From assembly GCA_003049485.1 (NCBI GenBank), contig PYST01000155.1:1-64000 (forward strand): DNA of 64,000 bases. The letters run 5' to 3'. This DNA comes from Ophioceras dolichostomum. Its lineage: Eukaryota; Ascomycota; Sordariomycetes; Magnaporthales; Ophioceraceae. Shown here in pieces: positions 11,779 to 20,734 of this stretch. The notes beneath the pieces were generated by a model, which ran no database searches, was not told where the DNA came from, and saw only the letters and a list, made by a program, of their open reading frames with translations. Both the position numbers and the translations under genes were made by a program. Each line of letters begins with the position of its first letter. Position 1 is the stretch's first letter.

Positions 11779-12568
11779 TCGAAGCTCGCTGGTCCTAGTC
11801 TAGAAGCCGGGCTTTGCGCCTCTGACACTTTCTGCTCTGTGGTTTTCCTCTTGTTGTCTCCTCTTTCCTCTCACGTTCCTTCTCTTTATTGTATGCGGCA
11901 TTTGTGGATATACCCCAATATATGGGCGAGGGACATGATGATCAACAGGACCAGGCGAGCCCTTCTGGGTACCCTAACATGGGTACATTCACGTGAGGTA
12001 GCTTGCCCAGGTACCTGACCTGCCACCCCTTCAGGGACACTTTCCTAATATTTTCTCTCTATCTATTTGTGTAGAAAACATGCATTTCTCGGATCTGGAC
12101 GGCATGTGTGCGCGCACCCATGGGAAAATCTCCCGATTTGGACGGGGAAGGGAGAGACTTTATTTTGTTACATAACTAGAACTCTCCACTCGTTGTCGTC
12201 GGGCACCATTGCGTTCATGTTACTAGGAGTTTGGGGCACTATGTGTGGACCTATGGATCGTTTACCACGTGGAGGAGGCAGGCGGACCGAGAGACAGGGC
12301 GGGCGGCGCTCATTCTCTCGGACACTTTTTTGAGGCGAAAAGGAGGCGGCAAGGAGGCGGCAAGGAGAGCGGGTCGATGGATGGACGAAAAGTCGTGGAG
12401 ACAGACTTAACTCTGAACTTCCCGGGGCTCGTTCGGAGCATGGGGAAGGCTCCATGCCGGTGAGGCATTTGATAGCTACCTAGCCTAAACGGAATGCGAT
12501 GCCGTGGGGAGGGACAACCTGACCTCTCTTGCGCATTCTCCGATGCAGCATCATATCACTCCTCCGCT

Positions 12569-12603
12569 TGTCTCCTCTTGTCTCCTTTTGTCTCCTTTTG
12601 TCT
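12569..12603. repeat. short tandem repeat, 10-bp unit
   Basis: Three and a half copies of a tgtctccttt-like unit; the first copy differs by one base. It lies in non-coding sequence. Confidence 0.7.
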
Positions 12604-13599
12604 AGGAATCCGTCCGTAGATCATCAGGCTGGCTGCTGATTCTAATTCCTTTTGCATCCCCTCTTGCAGCGTCCCCCCACGCCGCCCGCTGCAAACCAGA
12701 GCACGTTTTCGCGGAATAGGGAAATGCCAAAAGCCACCCACTCTCATGTGACAGACTCTAGCACGCATAAACGATGGTGGTTTGCTTTCTCCCTCCGCCC
12801 CGTTCGACCGACAGCCTGTAAACGACCCACGGTCTGCAGGCTTGGCCCACCAGCGGTAGCACCGGCGCTCTAACTACCTGCAGTCAAGTGCCTCCTGGTA
12901 TGCAAGCCATCAGCCCGTCAGCGTCCGCCTTGCAGTGCCCCCGAGGCGGCAAGTCTTTTTCACAAGTATCCAGGTGAGGGGAAAGGCCATTTACACACTA
13001 TACCTAACAGTAGTTACATGTGGGCAAGCTGAAGGACGAGAACCCCACTTTCCGTCATCATCTCGCCGTGGTCACTGCATGAGCATGGCTTCTTTAGAGT
13101 GGAGGCGATGATGCTTGTGGGGAAACCTTGGGCGAAAGAAAGGGAAAAGAAAACTCAACCACCAAGCGCCCCACCATCCAACTCCGATGAAGGAGGAACC
13201 GAGGAATTGGAGAACGCTTTTGGGTTGCCCGTGGAAAGGCAACCCAAACTTGCACCGTTCTGGAAGGAATGGAGAGGCTGATCTCTCTAGCGGCATTATT
13301 ATTAAATCCCATTCTTTTAAGAAGCAAGACGACCTAGCTCCCCGACTACGACTGATGTTGATGGCGCAACTCCGGAACAGCCCACGTTACTTCTCTGTCG
13401 ATTCCATCCATAGAAGAGACCACTGTCAGCAGCCGCAGCAAGGGAAGGAGAGCCGTTTTCAGGGTCGACCGTCCGTTGATCCGCTGCCCTGGTCTGTGCT
13501 AGAAAGCTCCGACGAACACCGACCCGACAGGACTGGACTTAGACGGGACGGACGACGTCCTGCCGACTCGGGCGAACCCTGCCCAGCATCCACCCCCAC

Positions 13600-13606
13600 T
13601 GAGTCA
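13600..13606. promoter_or_regulatory. Gcn4/Cpc1-type site TGAGTCA upstream of HOM3
   Basis: A perfect TGA(G/C)TCA palindrome 536 bp upstream of the aspartate kinase ATG. In fungi this is the binding site of the bZIP regulator Gcn4/CpcA/Cpc1, which raises amino-acid biosynthetic genes during starvation. HOM3 is a known target class. A 7-mer can occur by chance, so the call rests on its context. Confidence 0.55.
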
Positions 13607-14141
13607 TTCCCTTTTTAGGGACTTTCCTCCTCCAAAGTCTGCCCAAGGCTGCGCGGTGGCCGCGAGACTTTTTTTTCGTTTTGGTTGAGGCTTTTCATTT
13701 TTCTTCGACTTATATGACGGCGAAAGCTCCATTTTGTCTTTGAGGGTTTCACTCCTTTCTCACTTCCGGGCGCCAATCACAGTGCACTGCTGCTCAATAT
13801 CTTCCCCTCATTCTTGCACAACTCTGGAGCTTTCGTGAGAGGCTTATGTTGCGTGCCGTTCCGTCGGCCATCCAGCAGCACAACAACCCCTCATTTGATT
13901 TTGCACGCCGTAACGCCTCCTATCCGCATATAGAATCTTGTGCTTCCCGCCCCCTACCCTTTTTGGACTGTTGGTTTTCTAAAAAAGTGCAAGAAGGAAG
14001 AACTGAAGGGGAACAACAGAAAGACTGGTACTATCTATACACTACGTTCACAGCAGGGCAACGCGCTCCACTCACCCCTCATCTCACTTCGCCTGCCCAC
14101 TTTGGCTGGCGAACATTCACTTCGCAAAACCACACAAGATC

Positions 14142-16287
14142 ATGACCAGGGCGATGTTGAGGAACTCGAGCGAGAACGGCTGGGTCGTCCAGAAGTTTGG
14201 CGGCACGAGTGTTGGCAAGTTCCCAGACAGGATCGCGGAGGACATCATACGACCATACTTGCAATCCAACAGGCTCATCATCGTGTGCTCGGCGAGGAGT
14301 TCTGGCAAGAAGGCATCAGGGACGACCAGCCGGTGAGTCAACTTGTTTATGGCGAAAGTCAAGGAGGATGGGAGGTGTACACTGCCACGGCCTGCTACCT
14401 TGTCGTGTGGCCGTTGTCTCAACGGATGGATACAGGGCGGCATGGGGGGACTTTGGGTTCTCCCCTTTGATCCTCTACTCTTCTCGCGAGGGCTCGGTGG
14501 GGGAAGCGGAAGCAGGGGCATCATCGCATTTCTCCTCACGCTCAGCCACCTTCACACGCACGACGAGTCAACGCCTCCTCATTCAACAGTGACACGATGA
14601 CAACTTACTGACCAGGCACACACGTGGAAACCGTGACACAGGCTACTTGAGGTCTTCAGGAGGTTGAGGTGTCTTGCCTCGAGTCCGGAGCAGATCCAAG
14701 CAGAGCTCGTCGACGAGGCTAGCCGTCTCGTGGACGACATCCGCGATGACCACATTTTGGCAGTGGAGCAGTTCATTAGGGACCCGCTGCTTAGGGACCT
14801 GCAGACTCGGGAGATCGAGGCTGAATGCAGGGAGTTGATCGAGTACTTCATTGCCGCCAAGAGGTTCCACCTTGAAGTCAACTCGAGGTCGAAGGACCGG
14901 GTGGTGAGCTTCGGCGAGAAGCTGAGCTGCAGGTTTATGGCGTGCTTGCTGAAAGATAGGGTAAGTGTCTCGATCTTTCTTGAGATCTATTTTCTATCCA
15001 GACAAGCCGCCTTTGTGCTACAATCTGTGCCCCACACACCTTTGTACACCAACAGCTCACTAATGTTTTTACTTGGATCTTCAGAACATCGAAGCAGAGT
15101 ACGTCGACCTCTCAGACGCCCTGCACATCGATGGTGCAAAGCGTTTAGACGCATCGTTCTACCGCGATGCTGGGGCCCTTTTCCGCAAGAAGATCGCAGC
15201 CTGCGAGGACCGTGTCCCCGTGGTCACCGGCTTCTTCGGCAACGTACCAGGCAGCCTTTTGGACGGTGACATCGGCCGGGGCTACACCGACCTCTGCGCG
15301 GCGCTGGCCGCGGTGGGCACCAAAGCGAGGGAACTGCAGGTGTGGAAGGAAGTCGATGGGATCTTCACAGCGGACCCGACCAAGGTGCCGACGGCGCGGC
15401 TGATCGGCGCCATCACGCCCTCCGAGGCCGCCGAGCTCACCTTCTACGGCTCCGAGGTCATCCACCACCTGACCATGGACCAGGTCATCCGCGCAGACCC
15501 TCCCATCCCGATCCGGATCAAGAACGTCAAGAACCCGCGCGGCGAGGGCACCATCGTCGTGCCGGACCCGGTCTATTCTCCAGGGCAGCAGCTCCGGCGG
15601 CCCAGGCGGCCCGTCTCCGACATCTCGCCGCCGCGCAAGACGCCCAAGCGGCCCACGGCCGTGACGATCAAGGACAACATCTCGGTCATCAACGTGCACT
15701 CGAACAAGCGGTCGATCGCGCACGGCTTCTTCGCGCGCGTCTTCTCGATCCTGGACCAGAACCAGGTCTCGGTCGACCTGATCTCGACGAGCGAGGTGCA
15801 CGTGTCCATGGCGATCCACGCCGCGAAGGAGGAGGCGAGCAACTTCGACAAGGCCCGGCTCGAGCTGGACGAGTGCGGCGACGTCAGCGTGCTGCACGAC
15901 ATGGCGATCCTGAGCCTCGTGGGCGCGGACATGAAGAACATGGTGGGGATCGCGGGGAAGATGTTCTCTACGCTGGGGGAGCACAACGTTAATATCGAGA
16001 TGATATCGCAGGGTGAGCCGAGTCTCTCTATTTCCCTTGTTTACTTTCCACTCTCTCTTTTCTTCTCTGAGTTCTCTGTAGCGTTTCTCTCTGGCATCTA
16101 TCTGGCGTCCCTCCCGATCTTCCTCCCTTTTCTTCTTCTTTATCGTGCCGCACACCCAAAACATACTGACCAGTCTTTCTCCGCCTCAGGCGCCAGCGAG
16201 ATCAACATCTCGTGCGTTATTGACGCCCGAGAATCGACCAGGGCCATGAACATCCTGCATACAAATCTGTTTACCTTTCTAGACTAG
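14142..16287 (+). CDS. HOM3: aspartate kinase (Hom3)
   Basis: First enzyme of the threonine/methionine pathway, converting aspartate and ATP to 4-phospho-aspartate. Four exons: 14142-14332, 14642-14960, 15085-16012 and 16190-16287, giving about 511 residues, a usual fungal length. The kinase domain starts with VVQKFGGTSVGKF, the amino-acid kinase nucleotide loop, followed by SARSSGKK. The fungal GDIGRGYTDLCAAL segment and EVDGIFTADPTKVPTAR (substrate region) are intact. Two C-terminal ACT domains follow: VINVHSNKRSIAHGFFARVF and LVGADMKNMVGIAGKMF. They confer feedback inhibition in this family. The last intron (177 nt) interrupts the second ACT domain, is a multiple of three and has no in-frame stop, so retention would insert 59 residues. 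Regulation by Cpc1 is suggested by the upstream TGAGTCA. Confidence 0.92.
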
Positions 16288-17074
16288 GAAGAACTGGGGA
16301 GGAAACGGGTACAATAAACAAAGTAGAACGCGCCAACTCCAATAGCAGAATCTGTGGAGACGCGAACGTGAGCAAACGTACTCACACAGAATGGCGGGTG
16401 ACGATCGATATGGATGTGGAGAGTGCTAGAAGACGAGACGCAAAGAGATGTCGCCTAGTAGGTGATATCTACCGATAATCCCGTGTCTGGTGTGCTCTCA
16501 GCTAGGTCAGGTCGTTATCAGAGTTGATGCGATCTGTGTTTTGGGGTTTTGTTGACATGTCCCCGAAGGAGGTCGCACGTCGGTCAGTTTCAGTGTGATA
16601 CAGAAAGGCGCAATAGGTGGTTAGGTAAATAGGAAGGGAAATAGATGAATACCTACTTTTGGTAGGTAGATACGCCATGAATTATAAATACGACGACGAT
16701 GCAGAAGCTTGTGGTGCCGTTATGATTACCGTAAATAGGGGCACGCCGACGACGTAGAAGCTAGTAATGCCGTCGTGGTCGTGGTGGTGATATCGCTCTT
16801 GACTGCCCGCGGAGAACTGCCCCAGCGGTTCGGCGGGTGTTGTACCGAGAGTCCTTGTCCACCGCGGTGTCTCATAGTGCTTGCAGTACCTCCTCTCTGA
16901 ATATCTGGAAACCTTGCGATGGCCCCGTTAAGTTTACCCGCGTCGGTTGTCACCCCGAGTCAGCGTGCCGACCCGACTGTGGCCATCCTCCATGACGCCG
17001 CGCCAGCCCGTCCTCAGCCATGCCTTCCAGGATGCCCATCAAACCCGGATGAATGCATACACGACCGCGGAGAG
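16288..17074. other. intergenic, HOM3 3' flank and start of the relic island
   Basis: No gene seen. Two imperfect direct copies of a 40-bp segment lie near 16690-16733 and 16744-16785 (shared core cagaagct / tagaagct plus tgccgt). A taggtaggta-type motif lies near 16660. Confidence 0.4.
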
Positions 17075-17190
17075 AAACCAGCTCCTCAGCAACGCGGGTA
17101 TCAATCCCTCGCTAAGGAATGCTGCTCGTAATTTCGAGGCTCGTGTCTACAGTCCCCCTTTTCACTGGTCGCTGATCCAAAGTCCAGTTT
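17075..17190 (-). pseudogene. GIY-YIG-like gene fragment, copy 4
   Basis: Read on the minus strand, one frame gives GSATSEKG and, after a short diverged stretch, NYEQHS. This matches the YVGSATS...DYE core of the better copies at 23.5-24.05 kb and 20.6-20.7 kb. The DNA match to the 20.6 kb copy is clear around attacgagcagca. Nothing upstream or downstream remains in frame, so this is a small remnant. Its assignment rests on similarity to the other copies in this window rather than on an independent domain match. Confidence 0.5.
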
Positions 17191-17730
17191 GACTTACAAA
17201 TGAAGCTGAAGACAGCATTTTCAGCCACCCCAGAGACGGCTTGACGGAAGAGAGACTCTCGGCAGACCCGCACGGGAGGAAAGGTAGCGTTCCGTACTGT
17301 ACTAGTGCGTGCCCGTAGCCGTACCTCAACGTAAGGGCCTGCGGTAGGAATAGAGGGCTTTGTTGCAGCCTGCTTGATTCAGGCAGGAGTGCAATGTTCC
17401 GACGCGGCGGGTGTGGTCTCGAGCCTCTTTCTTCTTTTGGTATACCCTCAATGCCGGACTCGTTTCTTATCCCGTTATGCCACGGTCATCGACCGTTGGT
17501 ATTTACACAGGACATTGCTTTGCATTGTTCTTCAGACGTTGTGTTTCTGAGGCGGGAATACCGGCCTCCTTACTCACGTTATACAACTTGGCCACGCTCA
17601 GCCGATGAATTCCCTTTGTCGTACCAACTTCTCATCCGGCTCTGGCTCGTTCGTTTTGGCCAGAGAGATCCGCGAGCGCAGAGAAGCAATCTCGGCGTGC
17701 AGTCCTTCCTCCTCCTCCCTCCTCTCCCCT
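17191..17730. other. relic flank left of the minisatellite
   Basis: No intact gene. Just left of the array, the minus-strand frame continuing out of the repeats gives a short heptad-like segment (GLHAEIASLRSRISLAKT) and stops near 17598. This could be the remnant of a coiled-coil C-terminus. Confidence 0.35.
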
Positions 17731-18324
17731 CCCGTACTCTCCTCCCCTCCCGTACTCTCCTCCCCTCCCGTACTCTCCTCCCCTCCCGTACTCTCCTCCC
17801 CTCCCGTACTCTCCTCCCCTCCCGTACTCTCCTCCCCTCCCGTACTCTCCTCCCCTCCCGTACTCTCCTCCCCTCCCGTACTCTCCTCCCCTCCCGTACT
17901 CTCCTCCCCTCCCGTACTCTCCTCCCCTCCCGTACTCTCCTCCCCTCCCGTACTCTCCTCCCCTCCCGTACTCTCCTCCCCTCCCGTACTCTCCTCCCCT
18001 CCCGTACTCTCCTCCCCTCCCGTACTCTCCTCCCCTCCCGTACTCTCCTCCCCTCCCGTACTCTCCTCCCCTCCCGTACTCTCCTCCCCTCCCGTACTCT
18101 CCTCCCCTCCCGTACTCTCCTCCCCTCCCGTACTCTCCTCCCCTCCCGTACTCTCCTCCCCTCCCGTACTCTCCTCCCCTCCCGTACTCTCCTCCCCTCC
18201 CGTACTCTCCTCCCCTCCCGTACTCTCCTCCCCTCCCGTACTCTCCTCCCCTCCCGTACTCTCCTCCCCTCCCGTACTCTCCTCCCCTCCCGTACTCTCC
18301 TCCCCTCCCGTACTCTCCACCGTC
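17731..18324. repeat. perfect 18-bp minisatellite, 33 units
   Basis: The unit cccgtactctcctcccct is repeated 33 times without a visible change over 594 bp. Because 18 is a multiple of three, several frames stay open on both strands and encode six-residue repeats (for example STGGEE and GRRVRE on minus, VLSSPP on plus). The G-rich minus strand has GGG and GGGG runs in every unit, so it could form G-quadruplexes. It directly follows the 3' end of GIY-YIG-like copy 3. A short degenerate version lies at 24.05 kb. Perfect homogeneity implies a very recent expansion, or assembly of a collapsed or extended array. Confidence 0.95.
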
Positions 18325-18645
18325 GCCTCCCTTCTACTCCCTCCTCTCCACCGTTCTGTAACTTCCACTTTCCTCTCCCTTTCACCTTTTTCCACAACCA
18401 TATGCTTCCTCAGTGTAATGAGAAAGGCGTTCTTTGGCTCGATCTCGTTGAGTGTCGCTTGTCGCCGAGGATTTATAAAGCAATGCGCGAGAACGGGGTT
18501 GCTGTATGTACTTTCGTCCATCGCCTAAAAGACTGCGGTGAAAACGGCTTCAAGGAGGAGGAACAATCGACGAGGGGTTTTCATTCCTTCTGCCGTTGTA
18601 TATATGATAGGAGAAACGCAGAGGAGGACCTTCTTCGCTAGTGTA
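18325..18645 (-). pseudogene. GIY-YIG-like gene, copy 3, 3' half (split by transposon)
   Basis: The minus strand reads KKVLLCVSPIIYTT, then RRLFLLLEAVFTAVF, a TAG stop (18525-18527), and then AMDES. A diverged piece (NPVLAHCFINP) follows and a Lys/Glu/Arg-rich tail runs into the minisatellite. The LFLLLEA segment would carry the catalytic Glu of GIY-YIG nucleases. The 5' half of the same copy lies at 20624-20734, on the far side of the pogo-type transposon. Removing the transposon and one TA brings the two halves together, although not in perfect frame. Non-functional. Confidence 0.65.
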
Positions 18646-18647
18646 TA

Positions 18648-18689
18648 GAGTCAAGGGGTTAGAACCGCGCCAGGGGTAGAACCGCGCCA
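18648..18689 (+). repeat. terminal inverted repeat, left
   Basis: Imperfect inverted match to 20581-20621. The shared core gaaccgcgccagg is followed by gtagaa and then cgcgcca / tgcgcca. Confidence 0.8.
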
Positions 18690-18761
18690 CTATTCCCACC
18701 AAAATAAATACGAATATATTGCAGCCAAATATGAAGCTAAAAATTCGAAAAAAATTGCAAA

Positions 18762-20454
18762 TTAATCGCTATCCTCGTCAGATTCCAATGCCTCCAAAGC
18801 CCGGGCTGTAGGTCGTCTCTGACGCTTAGATCTCCATATAGGAGGGGGTTCTTCCTCACTGGAAGACCCTTCCACCAACTCCTCCACAACTGCACCCATT
18901 CGCCGCTGTTCCAGTTCCCTGTTGCGTTGGGCGGCAATTTCAGCAAGTGAAGAAAATCTAGAGTTGGGCTCTTGCTTGACCTTCTTCCTCTTCCGGGCCT
19001 GGGCTTTTTCCAACTGAGCTTTCAGCTCAGCGATCTCTCTGTCCCTCAAAGCCAGCTCACTTGTCTGATGATCATAGGCGCGAGCCACCTTTTGGTGCAC
19101 TCTGCGGCTGTGAGGGCTGTCCTTTGGACCTCTGAGAAGGTCCAAAATATCTCTGCCTCTCTTCGGGGTGGCGATATCGGCGAGGCTGGATTCAGGGGTC
19201 GCTCAGGGGTCGGCTCAGGGGTAGCCTGGCGGGCTGCTACAGCCACATGGTCGTTCTGCAGGCACTTTTGACGGCTTTTGGGGAAGAGACCGGTAACCCT
19301 CCACCCAGATTTGATGTTTTTCTCGCTTAGCCCTTCAGTTCTCGCCCTTGCGTAGCACCCGAGGAAATTGAGCTTTCCCACAGGCGCAGAGTCGGTTAAA
19401 GAGGCCAAGTCGCCGAGATACTTGCGATAAGCTTTTTTCAGGGGTGAAAACACCCCTCTGTCAAGCGGCTGGGTGACGTGGGAGGTGTGGGCAGGGAGGA
19501 AAAGGAGGTAAATATGGTTGAGGAAGCAGTGTACCATAAACTGATCGGTGGTGTGGGAGCCGTGACCATGCACAATTAGGAGCCGGGCCTCTCCCTCCTC
19601 GGGCTCTGTCTGCGGGATGAAGACTTTTTCCAGCCATTCCAGGGCAATATCGTTGCTGGTCCACCAATTTTTCGAGTAGGTAACTATCCAGGAGGGGTGA
19701 GCAGCGAGGAGGTCGTCAGAAAACTACTGGTGTTGGATGCTGGCAGCTTTAAAAATCACTAAGGGGTCCAAGGCTCGCCCCTTTGCGCTCACGCACTCTA
19801 CCAAGGAGGTCCAGGTCCTGTTCCCGTTCGCTTTAACCCCGACTGCATTAGGGGAGGTCTTAGAGCTCCTAACCACGAGACCGTCTACCCCTTGCCCCTC
19901 CATGAACCGAATGTTGACCCAGTCCCAGGTGTCGTAGAAGTCGAAGAGCATATTGATGTTCTCAGGGGTTGCTGATTTGACCCTCGCGTATTCGATTTTC
20001 NGAATGTTGACCCAGTCCCAGGTGTCGTAGAAGTCGAAGAGCATATTGATGTTCTCAGGGGTTGCTGATTTGACCCTCGCGTATTCGATTTTCCTACCCA
20101 GCTTTGTTTTTACAGCCTCGTTGCGCTGCAAAACCCCTTAGTCCAGTCCTTTCCAAGGGGCTGATCATCAGAGTTGAGCTTCAGGATGGCCGAGGCCGCT
20201 TGATATACCTGGCGATGGGTTGGAGCGTAGCCCAAAGCCTCCTGACGGAGAATCCATGATACTAGATCCTCTTCTTGAACTCGTGATAACCTCTGTTGAC
20301 TCTCATGGGCAAAGCGCTTGGAGGGGATGCCTTTGATCCGGCGCGCAAGGGTGGTGCGTTCTATCCCGTAGCGCAGAGCGGTCTTGCGGATGCTCGCGCC
20401 CTCTAACACTTCGTCAATAGCGCTCGCCAAGTCAGAAGACTGAAAATCGTCCAT
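18762..20454 (-). pseudogene. pogo/Fot1-type transposase, multiply broken
   Basis: Starts at ATG 20454 (MDDFQSSDLASAIDEVLEG) with a psq-type helix-turn-helix (IRKTALRYGIERTTLARRI), followed by a CENP-B-like DNA-binding segment (SWILRQEALGYAPTHRQVY). The DDE catalytic core follows (GNRTWTSLVECVSAKG, then LIVHGHGSHTTDQFM and HTSHVTQPLDRGVF), and the C-terminus is a Lys/Glu coiled coil ending in acidic residues. Damage seen: a one-base shift near 20130; a TAG stop at 19724-19726 where the family usually has Trp (a G-to-A change, as RIP would make); His instead of the expected second catalytic Asp in VHGHGSH (19568-19570); and another shift near 19165. A 31-codon in-frame duplication around an N (19909-20093) is probably an assembly artefact. 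Confidence 0.85.
19909..20093. repeat. 92-bp exact direct duplication around a single N (assembly scar)
   Basis: Bases 19909-20000 and 20002-20093 appear identical, separated by one N at 20001. This is the classic trace of two contig ends that overlap but were joined by a placeholder. Removing 93 bp keeps the transposase frame and restores one copy of its segment. Confidence 0.85.
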
Positions 20455-20580
20455 AATACAATTGATCTACGAAATAAAAATGTAAATAGCTTCATTTTTG
20501 ACCGAATCGCGGCCTTTCGGAAGCCCAGGGGCCGATTCTTGTAGACTACCAATTTTTGGTGGGGTGGATAAATTTTTGGC

Positions 20581-20621
20581 TGGCGCACTTCTACCCTGGC
20601 GCGGTTCCACCTCCTTAACTC
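20581..20621 (-). repeat. terminal inverted repeat, right
   Basis: Right end of the pogo-type element, inverted relative to 18648-18689 with a few mismatches and one length difference. Confidence 0.8.
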
Positions 20622-20623
20622 TA

Positions 20624-20734
20624 GTTGTTTCTCAGTTGCCGTTTAACAGATTTGCCCATCGATGGGAATTGCTGCTCGTAATCTTGTAGCCGTGTCCAAT
20701 ACCCTTGCCGGCTTGTCGCCGATCCGACGTACAG
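20624..20734 (-). pseudogene. GIY-YIG-like gene, copy 3, 5' half
   Basis: The minus strand reads LYVGSATSRQGYWTRLQDYE, followed by QQFPSMGKSVKRQLRNN, ending exactly at the transposon TA. It aligns residue by residue with copy 1 (FYVGSATSKQGLWTRIQDYE...SMGGSVKR). YVG is the second half of the GIY-YIG signature and the Arg in WTRLQDY is at the position of the catalytic Arg. A TAG lies directly before Leu. The rest of the N-terminus is not recognisable above about 20800. Confidence 0.65.

Larger units (their letters stand above)
11779..14141. other. 2.4 kb gene-free stretch, MDL1 3' flank and HOM3 upstream region
   Basis: No gene I can support. A 167-codon plus-strand frame at 13115-13618 has random-looking composition. 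The last 500 bp are pyrimidine-rich with poly-T near 13670 and probably form the HOM3 promoter and leader. Confidence 0.45.
18646..20623 (-). mobile_element. pogo/Fot1-type DNA transposon (decayed) with TA target duplication
   Basis: Terminal inverted repeats of about 41 bp: the left end reads gagtcaagg then gaaccgcgccagg; the inverted right end reads gagttaagg then gaaccgcgccagg. Both are flanked by TA (18646-18647 and 20622-20623), the target duplication expected of Tc1/mariner/pogo elements. Total about 1.97 kb, the usual length of Fot1-like elements. It contains one minus-strand transposase gene with frameshifts, a stop and a lost catalytic Asp, so it cannot move by itself. It sits inside a GIY-YIG-like gene copy. 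Confidence 0.88.

Noticed and set aside
13115..13618. 167-codon plus-strand frame upstream of HOM3
   Set aside because: No recognisable domain, composition like non-coding DNA, and it overlaps the region with the TGAGTCA site expected to be promoter.
15145..16164. 339-codon frame antisense to HOM3
   Set aside because: Same GC3 effect; composition is Asp/Arg/His/Val-rich without structure and the sense strand is a complete aspartate kinase.
17731..18324. CRISPR array
   Set aside because: Direct tandem units without spacers, in a eukaryotic genome; it is a minisatellite.
17394..18641. Long open frames (307-415 codons) across the 18-bp array on both strands
   Set aside because: Openness follows automatically from a stop-free unit whose length is a multiple of three. 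No independent domain on the plus strand; the minus-strand frame is treated as a relic gene tail.
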